This document shows positions 16,938 through 26,109 of a DNA stretch of 64,000 nt, one piece after another. The first letter of the stretch is position 1. Each line of letters begins with the position of its first letter. Origin of the DNA: Croceimicrobium sp965656185 (GTDB taxonomy: Bacteria > Bacteroidota > Bacteroidia > Flavobacteriales > Schleiferiaceae); contig CBFHJH010000005.1 in assembly GCA_965656185.1 (NCBI GenBank), forward strand, positions 62,001-126,000. The letters run 5' to 3'. Under the pieces are notes generated by a model, which was given only the letters and a program-made list of their open reading frames with translations, searched no databases and had not been told where the DNA came from. The position numbers and the translations under genes are program-made.

Positions 16938-17692
16938 AGATTCTTAAGCAAGGTCATTAATTGATCTTTCTTACGATTAGCAACCGGGATACGACTGCCG
17001 TCTTCTAAAACTAAGTAGCCACCATCGGTCTGCACGTATTTCTTCAAGAAATTAACGTTGACCAAATGTGATTTATGAATCCGTAAGAAGGAATAGCCTT
17101 CGAGCATGTTATCGAACTCCTTCAGGGTTTTAGAAGCCAACAGGTTTTTCTCATTATTGAGGAAAAAAGTGGTGTAATTACTACTGCTCTCCAAGCGGAT
17201 GATATCGCTAAGTCGGATAACATGCATTCCATCGGAAGTAGGCACCACGATCTTTTTAGGCGAATCACTGGCCTGGCGAATGTTTTCTACCAAGACATTG
17301 ATATTGGTAGCATTCTTTGGTAAGCCCTTTTCACTTTCGAGCTTGCGTACGGCCTTTACCAGCTCTTCGGGATCTACCGGCTTTAAGAGATAATCGAGCG
17401 CGCTAAATTTAATGGCTTGGATGGCGAATTCATCGTGAGCGGTAATAAAGATAATGGCCAGCTCCGCTTTAATTTCTTCCGGGATGGCCTTGAGCAGATC
17501 AAAGCCACTCTCACCGGCAAGGTCAATGTCTAGAAAGAGAATGTGCGCCTCCTTTTGCTCTAATAGCTTGAGACCTTCTTCTATACTTCCTCCTTCCCCT
17601 ACCAATTCAATTTCCGGGCAAAAAAGGTCCAATTTACCAGCGAGTGCCTCGCGTGAATTGGATTCATCATCAATGATTATCGCTTTTAACAT
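16934..17692 (-). CDS. LytTR-family response regulator
   Basis: 252 residues. The receiver domain (1-120) has the acidic pair DDE at 8-10, phospho-acceptor Asp55 (ILFLDIDLAG) and the conserved K in LLKPVDP. The C-terminal LytTR DNA-binding domain (~150-250) includes IIRLESSSNYTTFFL and FLRIHKSHLVN. It is coupled to the upstream histidine kinase gene with a 2-bp gap, so it is its likely partner. Target genes cannot be read from the sequence; the divergent outer-membrane pair at 20536 is a natural candidate. Confidence 0.93.
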   Translation of the reverse strand: MLKAIIIDDESNSREALAGKLDLFCPEIELVGEGGSIEEGLKLLEQKEAHILFLDIDLAGESGFDLLKAIPEEIKAELAIIFITAHDEFAIQAIKFSALDYLLKPVDPEELVKAVRKLESEKGLPKNATNINVLVENIRQASDSPKKIVVPTSDGMHVIRLSDIIRLESSSNYTTFFLNNEKNLLASKTLKEFDNMLEGYSFLRIHKSHLVNVNFLKKYVQTDGGYLVLEDGSRIPVANRKKDQLMTLLKNL

Positions 17693-17694
17693 CT

Positions 17695-20490
17695 CTATAG
17701 TTCTTGGGCCGGAAGGCGAATGATCACAGTGGTACCAGTCGCTTCTCCTGCTTGGTTGTGCTTATCAATTATGCGCAATTCGATCATATCATCTACCGAT
17801 CGGCGCAAAAGGTCTATCCGATCTTTATTGATCTGCGTTGCCATACTACGATGCGCCTTCTTTCCTGGCAGCAGTTTTGCCGCCTCTCTACCGATGCCAT
17901 CGTCATCTATCGTACAACATAGTTTTTCCCCTTCCAGCTTAAAGCTGATCTGCAAAAAACCACTTCCTTCTTTCGGCTTTATACCGTGTAAAATGGCGTT
18001 TTCTACGTGAGGCTGAATTAACATCGGGGGTAAACCTACATCGTAGTCGATCTCCTCATCCAGTTCGATCGAGTAATCAAATTTATCACTAAACCGTAAC
18101 TTTTCTAGTTCAAGGTAATTCTTAAGTATCGAAACCTCGGTCTCTACGGGATGAAGGTGCTCCATTGATGATTCAAGGGTTAACCTCATCAATTTTGCGA
18201 AATTATTAAGGTATCGTACCGCTTGCTTGGGGTCCTTCTTAAAAATAAAACTACTGATGCTATCCAGGGCATTAAAGATAAAATGAGGGTTCATCTGTAA
18301 GCGCAAGGCTTTTCGCTCCATTTCCATCAACTCATTCTCCAGGATCAATCGCTCGGCTGCTCTGCGGTAGCGATCCCTTAACCAAAGATAAGTGATACTA
18401 GAAAGGACCAGTAAGATCAAAGCCCAGAACCACCAGGTGAGCCAAACCGCCGTATCGATCTTAAAATGATAGGCTTCGGTCTTTAACTGCCAGCCTTGCC
18501 AAGGGTAACGCGCCTCTACTTCAAGGTAATAATCGCCAGGCTTAAGGTCGGTAAATAGTACTTCCCGCCTATTGCCGGCATAGGTCCAGGCGTCGGACTG
18601 CCCCAGTAAGCGGTAACGGTATTGCACCCAGTCGGGGTAAAAAATGCTTCGCAATCCGTAATTAAAGCGCAAGTAGTTCTGGTCGTAGTTAAGGTCCAAG
18701 CCCTTTACTAATCCGGTATAAGGCTCCAATTCACTGCCATATTCTTCGATGCTGTCCTTTTCTTGCTGCAGCAAACTGATCTTTAACACCCCTAAGCTGG
18801 TCGTTTTAGCTTGCTGCTCCAAGGCACTGGCATTCCAAAAGAAAAGACCTTGCTCACCTGCCGCCACCAAACTATCGCCTATTTGCAACATGGCCCGCGA
18901 GCTTACCGGTCCGCCAAAAAAATGCAGCTGAGCACTTTCTTGTGCTTTACTGCACTCTTCCACATCTCTGAGGGATAGAAGCCCCTTATTGGTTCCCAGC
19001 CAAAGTTGCCCATTCAAGTTGATCAATTCTCTGATCTCAGCAAAGGCTAGGCTCTTAATATCGTAGTGTACCAATTTCGTGCTTTCAGGGTCTATTAAAT
19101 ACAATCCTTGACCGAGTGTAGCCAAAGCGATTCGACCATCATTCAGGAGCTCGAATGCACTAAAACTGAGGCTATCGAGAGAAAAATCGCCGATCTGATC
19201 TACCTTTTTTAAACTATCGCCCACCGCGCGCCACAAACCCTTGGTATAAGAGGCCATCCAAAGTTCATTTTGCGCATTACTGCGGATGCGAAAAATGCTA
19301 GCTCCATCGATAGCATCGGCGTCTAAAACTTGCTTTACTGATTGATCTTGATAGGAATAGGTCCATATACCAGATGAGCTACCCACCCACAATTGGTCTT
19401 GATCCGCATAAAGCGAAAAAATAAAACCGCTTAAGCCCAAATTCCTTAGTTCTTGTTGATCGGGCCGATAAGAAAACAAGCCTCTTTCCGTCCCTAAAAA
19501 CAAAGACTCCGGCCCTCCGGCTAGGGTTAATATTAATCCCACCCCCTCGAGGTTTAATTCGCTGGCCTGGGCAATTTTCTCCAAACCCAATGCCGTAGAA
19601 AGGTATAGTTCATCGTGGTACTCGGCCAAACTTAAGATGGGTAGGCGCCGCGGATAATGACTTTCATAAGCGCTATTCAATCGATAGATCGCATCACGAC
19701 CAATCATCAAAACCACTTTGGATCGAGTTACATAGACCTCTCCCAGACCAGCCATGCTGAGCTCGATTGGTAAAGGGATTTCCTTTTGAAATTGAGCTAA
19801 GGAGAGGTATAGCTTATCACCGGCCAAGGCGGCTCGTTCCGCATCACTTTCGAAAACATCCCGTATTTCATCCTTAGTATAGGCGGTGTTTTCCAGCCAG
19901 GGATAGGCCGCCTTAAGGTCGAGCAAAGTGTCCATCGCTAAAACTTGCAACCCCCCGTCGGTCCAATCCAATTGGTGAGAAAAGCGATTGGCACTTCCCA
20001 TGAAAATAGCCTTTGCTGAAACCAATATCTCCGAGTCGGTGGGCACCTCAAGATCAAAACGAGAGAGCTCCACGCCCTGGCAGTGCCAAAGTTCATCTTT
20101 GGCCTTTAAGACCGTTTGGCCTTCAATTATAAAGAGTTGATCGATCGATTTAGGGGCCTCCCAGATCATGGTAAACTCGAGGCCATCATATGACCACAGC
20201 TTCTGGCCATCGTGAAAAAGCAAACGCTCGTTAAGCTCATCATAAACTACTTCATCCAGGACAGGAAATCGCTCCAATCCGTAGGTCTCAAACTCATAAC
20301 CATCGTAGCGTAAAAGACCGGCCCCTTCCGAAGCCATCCATAAAAATCCGCCCGGCCCTTCGGTAATGGCATTTATTCGAGCGGTAGGTAAGCCTTCTTC
20401 TAAGCCAATTCTCTCAAATGTGAAGACCTGTCCGTTTAGCGCGGAAACGCTTAACAGAATGGTTATAAGTGATATAAAACAGCTTTTCAA
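17695..20490 (-). CDS. Membrane sensor histidine kinase: propeller plus Y_Y_Y plus LytS-type kinase
   Basis: 931 residues. Order: signal peptide, a periplasmic two-component-regulator-type beta-propeller (repeats such as EGPGGFLWMASEGAGLLRYD and LWVGSSSGIWTY), a Y_Y_Y domain near 600-670 (NYLRFNYG ... YRYRLLG), one transmembrane helix near 690 (WFWALILLVLSS), a coiled linker and a LytS/YehU-type kinase. The phospho-acceptor is His736 in QMNPHFIFNALDS, and the ATPase region has PPMLIQPHVENAILHG and DDDGIG. The start is probably TTG at 20490, because no ATG precedes the signal peptide in this frame. The paired regulator follows 2 bp downstream. The ligand is unknown. Confidence 0.9.
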   Translation of the reverse strand: MKSCFISLITILLSVSALNGQVFTFERIGLEEGLPTARINAITEGPGGFLWMASEGAGLLRYDGYEFETYGLERFPVLDEVVYDELNERLLFHDGQKLWSYDGLEFTMIWEAPKSIDQLFIIEGQTVLKAKDELWHCQGVELSRFDLEVPTDSEILVSAKAIFMGSANRFSHQLDWTDGGLQVLAMDTLLDLKAAYPWLENTAYTKDEIRDVFESDAERAALAGDKLYLSLAQFQKEIPLPIELSMAGLGEVYVTRSKVVLMIGRDAIYRLNSAYESHYPRRLPILSLAEYHDELYLSTALGLEKIAQASELNLEGVGLILTLAGGPESLFLGTERGLFSYRPDQQELRNLGLSGFIFSLYADQDQLWVGSSSGIWTYSYQDQSVKQVLDADAIDGASIFRIRSNAQNELWMASYTKGLWRAVGDSLKKVDQIGDFSLDSLSFSAFELLNDGRIALATLGQGLYLIDPESTKLVHYDIKSLAFAEIRELINLNGQLWLGTNKGLLSLRDVEECSKAQESAQLHFFGGPVSSRAMLQIGDSLVAAGEQGLFFWNASALEQQAKTTSLGVLKISLLQQEKDSIEEYGSELEPYTGLVKGLDLNYDQNYLRFNYGLRSIFYPDWVQYRYRLLGQSDAWTYAGNRREVLFTDLKPGDYYLEVEARYPWQGWQLKTEAYHFKIDTAVWLTWWFWALILLVLSSITYLWLRDRYRRAAERLILENELMEMERKALRLQMNPHFIFNALDSISSFIFKKDPKQAVRYLNNFAKLMRLTLESSMEHLHPVETEVSILKNYLELEKLRFSDKFDYSIELDEEIDYDVGLPPMLIQPHVENAILHGIKPKEGSGFLQISFKLEGEKLCCTIDDDGIGREAAKLLPGKKAHRSMATQINKDRIDLLRRSVDDMIELRIIDKHNQAGEATGTTVIIRLPAQEL

Positions 20491-20535
20491 CAGGACACTA
20501 GCTAGTTTCGTTTCTGCCTCTAATGTAACCTTAAG

Positions 20536-21300
20536 ATGTATAAAATCATAAGCCTATTGATTATTAGTAGCAGTGTGCTAGCGCAAACCGATGTACAATC
20601 CATGGCCTTGGGTGACCTCTATTTGGCCAACCCCGCCCCATGGTCACGCTTCAGAAACCCCACTACTTTCAATTCTCAGAAAGGCCTTTTGGTCGGAGTA
20701 GCACAATTTCGAATGCCCGGCCTGGCAGAACTGAGCCAGAATCAGCTGGCCTTTAACCATGCCACCGAAAGTCGCAATTATAGCCTTAATTTAGAACAGT
20801 TCGGCAATGCTTACTATCAAGATAACCGACTAGAGTTAGCTTTAGGCTTGAAGCTAAATAACGCTTGGCGCTTGGGCCTAGGTTTGATCAACCGTCATTG
20901 CTATCAAGCAGAGTTTGGCAGCCAATTTAAGTTTTTGAGTCGCCTAAATCTCAGTGGTCTGCTCAGCGCTAATTGGCAGTGGCATCTGCAATATTTACAC
21001 GATTTTGCTGCGGCTCGTTTAAGTGAAGCCCGAGTCGAAAGTCGGTGGGACCTGAACGATAAGCTAAAGCTGATGGCTGGAGGGAACATCCATTTAATGG
21101 GTCATTCGGCCCTGGCCATCGCTTGGCAGTATCGCTTGGTAAATAATCTATACCTCCGCCAGGGCTTCTCCGGCCCAGGTTTAAAAATAGACGCCGGCTT
21201 AGGATTCAAGTTTCAGCACTTTAGGGCTGACCTTGCTTTCCGCTATCAAAAAAACCTGGGTAATTTAATTGGCTTAGGCTTAAGCTACCAAAAGCCATGA
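20536..21300 (+). CDS. Predicted outer-membrane beta-barrel protein
   Basis: 254 residues with a signal peptide (MYKIISLLIISSSVLAQ) followed by alternating polar and hydrophobic strands of about ten residues, with frequent LGLGL and YRLVNNLYLR patterns, as in small PorV/PorP-like barrels. The N-terminal part (ALGDLYLANPAPWSRFRNP) resembles the plug-like start of flavobacterial barrel proteins. No known family is recognised with certainty. Its stop overlaps the start of the next gene by 4 bp, so the two are coupled and probably work together. It is divergent from the LytS-type kinase gene. Confidence 0.65.
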   Translation: MYKIISLLIISSSVLAQTDVQSMALGDLYLANPAPWSRFRNPTTFNSQKGLLVGVAQFRMPGLAELSQNQLAFNHATESRNYSLNLEQFGNAYYQDNRLELALGLKLNNAWRLGLGLINRHCYQAEFGSQFKFLSRLNLSGLLSANWQWHLQYLHDFAAARLSEARVESRWDLNDKLKLMAGGNIHLMGHSALAIAWQYRLVNNLYLRQGFSGPGLKIDAGLGFKFQHFRADLAFRYQKNLGNLIGLGLSYQKP

Positions 21301-23258
21301 GCGGTCGCACAGTACTGCTTTTGATCTGCTGCGCTTCTACCCTTTTCGGGCAAAATGAGCTAGAAGAAAATTTAGAGAACCTCGTAAATCTTGGTCAAAA
21401 TGTAGACCTACAAAGCCAGATCGAGGCTCGAGAAAAGCTCCGTGCCCATGGTCTTGCAATCAATTTTGCCAAACGCGATGAGCTCATGGCTAGCGGCTTA
21501 TTCGACATCTTTCAGGTAAATAACTTGCTACAATACCGGGAGCGAAGTGGCTATCTGTTCTCCCCAGCCGAATTAATGCAGGTTAAAGGCTTCGACGCTG
21601 AGCTGGTGCATGCGCTAGAACCACTACTCAACTTCAGTATAGAGAATCCCAAATTAAAACTTCACCGGCCTTGGGATCTAGATCACAACAAACATCAAAT
21701 CCACTGGCGACTGGCCCGTGACCTCAATGAACGGCAAGCCTATCGCAGTGGTCATTACGCAGGAGATGCTTGGGAAAGTCGTTTCCGTTATCGCTATCGA
21801 AACGGCCGTAAACTAGAACTGGGACTATTACTGCAAAAAGACCCCGGAGAAACCTGGCAATCCGAATCAAACTTCCTGGCGCATGATCACTCTTCTTTTT
21901 TCCTGAGTATCAAAGAGCCATGGCAGTTTGAGGAGATCATCATTGGCGACTTTCAGCATCAATTTGGGCAAGGGCTCAATTTAGGCAGTGGAAGAGCCTT
22001 CGATAATAGTCTACAAAGCGGAGACCTTCAAAGTTACTCTCGTGGCATTAGGGCCTATGCCGGTAGCGATGAAAATCTCTTTTTTAGGGGCATCGCTGTC
22101 TCGAAAAGTTGGCAGCATTTTAGCCTGATCAGCTTTCTTTCCGCCAAGCATCAGGACGCCAGGCTCAGTGAAGGAGACTCATTAGTGGGCGAGGTATTAA
22201 TTAATAGTGGTCTTCATCGCAGCCCAAGCGAAATAGAGCAAAAAAATGCTTTAACGCTTTTTAGTAGCGGGCTCGATCTTGAATTTGAAAATCAAAACTG
22301 GCAAATCGGCTTACTTTATTTTCTGGAAAAGAGAAGTCTAAAAGAAAGCAATAGCTCTCGGCCAAATCATAGGCTGGGAGCCCACTTCAACTATCTTTTC
22401 GATCAATTCAATGCCTTTGGAGAGATCGGTAGTTTAAATTATCAAAAACCCTCCTTTTGTTTAGGCATTCAATTACCTTGGACAGAGAGAATAAGAGCAG
22501 GTCTCAGCTTACAAAAGCTTCAAATAGAGGAGCAAAACCGATGGCGTAATAACCCCCTATTCCTTCGCAATCGCGCAGGAGAAAAAAGCATTAATGCCTT
22601 ACTATGCATTAAATGGAATTACCACAGTAGAAGTAGTTTCAAAGCCCAAGCTTCACGACTAGAGCTCCCAAGTTATGGCATCAGCGGACCCAGTGAAGAC
22701 TTGCGTTTAAAGGCCATCCATCGTTGGGCTTTCTTGGGCAATGAGTTTGAGCTGATGAGTCAATGGAGAGCCGCCTTTCAATACGATGGGCTTGTCGAGC
22801 AAAGGGAACTTGGCTTCAGGCAAGAAGAAAAGGCTCAGGTATCTTTCAAACTGAAGCGACCCTTATCCAAGCGATGGCGGCTGAAAAGCAGGGTAGCCCT
22901 GAGTTACAGCAAAGACCCAAGTCCTAGATACGGAATGCTTTGGTTCAATCAATTAAGCGGTGAAGTTGGCAAATGGCAAATTCACTTCGCCTTATCCTTG
23001 AGTGATATCGAGAACTGGGAGAACCGCATTTATCAATATGAACAAGATCTCGCCCTATCCTTCTCGATCCCGGCCTATTATGGACGAGCGACCAGATCCT
23101 TTTTAATGGTAGAACGAAAACTTGGAGGATGGATCCGTTTTCAAGTAAAAGGTGACTTTGTATCTTTCCATGACCGAAATAGGATAGGGTCCGGTCAGTC
23201 AGAAATTGACGAACCTCACAAATTTAAACTTAAGTCACAACTAATCATTAAGTTATAA
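21297..23258 (+). CDS. Helix-hairpin-helix plus outer-membrane beta-barrel protein
   Basis: 653 residues: a signal peptide (cleavage near TLFGQNE), then at ~30-115 a ComEA-like helix-hairpin-helix region (LMASGLFDIFQVNNLLQYRE; ELMQVKGFDAELVHALEPLL). The remaining ~530 residues consist of repeated amphipathic strands (WESRFRYRYRNGRKLELGLLL and similar) typical of a large outer-membrane barrel. Such fusions occur in Bacteroidota but have no assigned role. The hairpin motif normally binds DNA backbone or mediates protein contacts. It is coupled to the preceding barrel gene by ATGA. Confidence 0.75.
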   Translation: MSGRTVLLLICCASTLFGQNELEENLENLVNLGQNVDLQSQIEAREKLRAHGLAINFAKRDELMASGLFDIFQVNNLLQYRERSGYLFSPAELMQVKGFDAELVHALEPLLNFSIENPKLKLHRPWDLDHNKHQIHWRLARDLNERQAYRSGHYAGDAWESRFRYRYRNGRKLELGLLLQKDPGETWQSESNFLAHDHSSFFLSIKEPWQFEEIIIGDFQHQFGQGLNLGSGRAFDNSLQSGDLQSYSRGIRAYAGSDENLFFRGIAVSKSWQHFSLISFLSAKHQDARLSEGDSLVGEVLINSGLHRSPSEIEQKNALTLFSSGLDLEFENQNWQIGLLYFLEKRSLKESNSSRPNHRLGAHFNYLFDQFNAFGEIGSLNYQKPSFCLGIQLPWTERIRAGLSLQKLQIEEQNRWRNNPLFLRNRAGEKSINALLCIKWNYHSRSSFKAQASRLELPSYGISGPSEDLRLKAIHRWAFLGNEFELMSQWRAAFQYDGLVEQRELGFRQEEKAQVSFKLKRPLSKRWRLKSRVALSYSKDPSPRYGMLWFNQLSGEVGKWQIHFALSLSDIENWENRIYQYEQDLALSFSIPAYYGRATRSFLMVERKLGGWIRFQVKGDFVSFHDRNRIGSGQSEIDEPHKFKLKSQLIIKL

Positions 23259-23305
23259 AATAAGTAAGGCTTTAAATTATTTGACTTTTGAATCTTTTTT
23301 GATTA

Positions 23306-23313
23306 TTAATTTG
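23306..23313 (+). promoter_or_regulatory. Possible -7 box TTAATTTG for the ferritin/polyamine genes
   Basis: One mismatch from TAnnTTTG, 15 bp before the ferritin ATG. A TTTG at 23280-23283 lies 22 bp upstream, within the allowed spacing. The spacer is the only plausible promoter site before a five-gene run. Confidence 0.35.
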
Positions 23314-23328
23314 CAAAAAAATTAAAGC

Positions 23329-23847
23329 ATGTTATCCGAAAAATTAGGTACTGCCCTTAACAAACAAATTAGCGTAGAAGCCGAGTCGTCTCAAGTTTAT
23401 CTAGCCATGGCATCCTGGGCCGAAGTTCAGGGCCTGGAAGGAGTTGCCTCCTTTATGTATGAACAATCCGATGAAGAGCGTCAACATATGCTTAAACTGG
23501 TGAAGTTCGTAAACGAAAGAGGTGGCCACGCTCAAGTAGCAAGCTTAAAAGCTCCCAAAGCCGATTTTGGCACTTTTAGGGACATGTTTCAAGAATTGTA
23601 TGAGCACGAATTAAAGGTTTCGGCCAGCATAAACGAATTGGTGCACATTGCCTTAGAGGAAAAAGACTATGCCACCCATAATTTCCTACAATGGTATGTA
23701 GCAGAGCAAATCGAAGAAGAAGCGGTGGCACGTACCATCTTAGATAAAATAAACTTGATCGGAAACGACAAAGGCGGTCTCTACCTATTTGATCGAGACA
23801 TCAAGCAGCTTACGGTAGAAAGTGCTGCTTTCGACAGCCCGCAATAA
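23329..23847 (+). CDS. Ferritin (FtnA type)
   Basis: 172-residue four-helix iron-storage protein. Ferroxidase ligands fall at the same numbers as in E. coli FtnA: Glu17, Glu50 and His53 (VEAESSQVYLAM; EERQHMLKL), with a further Glu in HIALEEKDYATHNFLQWYVAEQIEEE. It lacks the heme-binding features of bacterioferritin. It is cytosolic and stores iron as Fe(III) mineral. The arginine decarboxylase start follows only 4 bp after its stop, so they are probably cotranscribed. Confidence 0.95.
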   Translation: MLSEKLGTALNKQISVEAESSQVYLAMASWAEVQGLEGVASFMYEQSDEERQHMLKLVKFVNERGGHAQVASLKAPKADFGTFRDMFQELYEHELKVSASINELVHIALEEKDYATHNFLQWYVAEQIEEEAVARTILDKINLIGNDKGGLYLFDRDIKQLTVESAAFDSPQ

Positions 23848-23851
23848 AGAC

Positions 23852-25261
23852 ATGATGAAAAACACTTATTTCGACTTGATCGATCAGAGCTACTACTTCC
23901 CCCAGGAAGGCTTCGATCTGCGCGACGGGAATCTGACCTTCCACGGAATTTCACTGAAGCATCTTATCGACAAGTACGGAACCCCTTTCCGCTTCATTTA
24001 TTTACCGAAGATCGGAGATCAGATCAAAAAGGCTCGAAATTTATTTAATCGCGCCAAGAAACGCTCCTCCTATCGCGGAGACTATGAGTTTTGCTATTGC
24101 ACCAAATGCAATCACTTCTCGCATGTGGTAAGTGAAGCGCTCAAGCACAATGTAAACCTCGAGACTTCTTCGTCCTTTGACATCGATCTCATCCTGAACC
24201 TTTACAAAGAGGGCAAATTCAATAAGGATCGCTACATCGTAAACAACGGATACAAAACCGATGATTACCTGCAGAAGATCGTTAAGATGCATGAACTGGG
24301 TTTCGAGAACATTATTGTAGTACTCGATAATATGAGCGAGTTGCAACGCTTAATGCAATTTGCCGGTGACAATAAGATCAAGATCGGACTCCGTATGGCG
24401 ATTAATGAGGAGCCTCAATCGAGTTATTACACTTCCCGACTAGGCATTCGCCACAATGAAATGCTGGATTTCTTCGATAAACACATCAAGGACAATCCGC
24501 AAGTAGAACTTAAAATGCTGCATTTTTTTGTGGATAGCGGCATCAAGGACAGCTTATACTATTGGGGTGAATTTTCACGCGCTTTAAATCTTTACATCGA
24601 ATTAAAGAAGAGAGCCGACAGCTTGAGTCATTTCAATTTAGGCGGTGGATTCCCTATTCGCAATAACCTTGGATTCGAATACGACTACGAATATATGATT
24701 CGTGAGATCGTTCAAAATATTGGGGAAGCTTGTGACGCAGAAGAAGTGCCACATCCCAATATTTTTACCGAATTCGGAAAATATACCGTAGGCGAATCAG
24801 GAGCGATCATTTTCAAAGTACTGGAGCAGAAAAAGCAAAACGACACCGAGAATTGGTATATCATCAACAACAGTTTAATGAATACCATTCCCGACGCTTG
24901 GAGTATCCACGAAAAATTCATTCTTCTACCCATCAATAAATGGGACAAAGAATATCAAAGAGTGAATATTGGCGGCATCAGTTGTGATCATTCGGATTAT
25001 TACAATTCGGATGAGTTGAACCAAGAGGTAATGCTACCTAAATACGAGGGCAAGGAAGATGAAGAACCGCTTTACTTGGGTTTCTTCCATACCGGCGCTT
25101 ACCAAGATGCTATATCCGGATATGGTGGCATTAAACATTGCTTGATTCCCTCCCCTAAACATGTGATCATCGATCGCGACGAAAAAGGAAATATCGTCGA
25201 TTACGTTTACCGCAACGAACAGTCGGCGGAAGAAATGTTTAAACTCCTAGGTTACAAATGA
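23852..25261 (+). CDS. Arginine decarboxylase, fold-type III (flavobacterial type)
   Basis: About 469 residues. An alanine-racemase-like barrel with the expected PLP lysine in the CYCTKCNHF segment near residue 85, a glycine-rich phosphate site (SHFNLGGGFP) and the C-terminal domain with GISCDHSDYY and FFHTGAYQDA. It decarboxylates arginine to agmatine, judged by family resemblance and by the agmatinase directly behind it. It is much shorter than proteobacterial SpeA (~630 aa). The frame is open 10 codons further upstream, but the ATG pair at 23852/23855 is preferred since it lies just after the ferritin stop. Overlaps the next gene by 4 bp. Confidence 0.85.
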   Translation: MMKNTYFDLIDQSYYFPQEGFDLRDGNLTFHGISLKHLIDKYGTPFRFIYLPKIGDQIKKARNLFNRAKKRSSYRGDYEFCYCTKCNHFSHVVSEALKHNVNLETSSSFDIDLILNLYKEGKFNKDRYIVNNGYKTDDYLQKIVKMHELGFENIIVVLDNMSELQRLMQFAGDNKIKIGLRMAINEEPQSSYYTSRLGIRHNEMLDFFDKHIKDNPQVELKMLHFFVDSGIKDSLYYWGEFSRALNLYIELKKRADSLSHFNLGGGFPIRNNLGFEYDYEYMIREIVQNIGEACDAEEVPHPNIFTEFGKYTVGESGAIIFKVLEQKKQNDTENWYIINNSLMNTIPDAWSIHEKFILLPINKWDKEYQRVNIGGISCDHSDYYNSDELNQEVMLPKYEGKEDEEPLYLGFFHTGAYQDAISGYGGIKHCLIPSPKHVIIDRDEKGNIVDYVYRNEQSAEEMFKLLGYK

Positions 25262-26109
25262 GAACTTACGCAGGCGTTGAAGAACACTGGGGAGAATACC
25301 AAAGAGCCAAGGTCCTCTTGCAATCGATTCCCTACGATGGCACGAGTACATGGGGCAAAGGAGCCGACCAAGGCTTTGATGCCTTCTTGGAAGCCACCGA
25401 AAACATGGAGGTCTACGATATAGAGACCGATTCGGAGGTATACAAGCAAGGGGTACACTTGCTTGAACCAATTGGGGAAGATAGTTCGCCGGAAGCGGTA
25501 TTTGAAGCGGTGTACGTGAAAACCAAGGAATTATTGGCCAGTGGTAAATACCTCACTTTTTTTGGCGGAGAGCACAGCATTAGCATTGGGGTGATCAAGG
25601 CCTTTTATGAGCACCACAAAGACCTCAGCGTTTTGCAGCTGGACGCACACGCAGACCTTCGTCCAGAATACCACCGCAGTAAATACAACCATGCCTGTGC
25701 GGTATACGATGCCAGCCAGAATTGCAATCTAGTCCAAGTAGGTATTCGCAGCATGGACCAAGAAGAAAAGCAGTATATCCAAGAGGGCAATTGTTTTTAC
25801 GCCCATCAAATGTGGGAAAACGACCACTGGATGGATCAGTCCATTGCCCGTTTAAGTGATAAGGTTTACCTCACTATCGATCTAGACGCCTTTGACCCAT
25901 CAATTATGCCCGCAACCGGAACACCAGAACCAGGTGGCATGGAATGGAACAAAACCTTGAAATACCTGCGCAGGGTCTTTCGTGAAAAGGAAGTAGTGGG
26001 CTTCGACATCGTTGAGTTGGCGCCAGAACCAGCTCACAAAGCCGCCAATTTCTTAGCGGCTAAACTCTATTACAAACTTTTAAGCTACAAATTCGAAGAT
26101 GGAAAATAA
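25258..26109 (+). CDS. speB: Agmatinase (agmatine ureohydrolase)
   Basis: 283 residues of the arginase/ureohydrolase family. The Mn ligands are visible in FFGGEHSIS, LQLDAHADLRPEY and YLTIDLDAFDPS, and the family ending PATGTPEPGG is intact. It hydrolyses agmatine to putrescine and urea. It is coupled by a 4-bp overlap to arginine decarboxylase upstream and overlaps the DHS-like gene downstream by 11 bp, giving a continuous route from arginine to putrescine and onward. Confidence 0.92.
   Translation: MRTYAGVEEHWGEYQRAKVLLQSIPYDGTSTWGKGADQGFDAFLEATENMEVYDIETDSEVYKQGVHLLEPIGEDSSPEAVFEAVYVKTKELLASGKYLTFFGGEHSISIGVIKAFYEHHKDLSVLQLDAHADLRPEYHRSKYNHACAVYDASQNCNLVQVGIRSMDQEEKQYIQEGNCFYAHQMWENDHWMDQSIARLSDKVYLTIDLDAFDPSIMPATGTPEPGGMEWNKTLKYLRRVFREKEVVGFDIVELAPEPAHKAANFLAAKLYYKLLSYKFEDGK

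Noticed and set aside
23822..23851. Arginine decarboxylase starting inside the ferritin gene
   Set aside because: The extra ten codons overlap ferritin, while an ATG pair just after the ferritin stop fits the operon and the conserved N-terminus.
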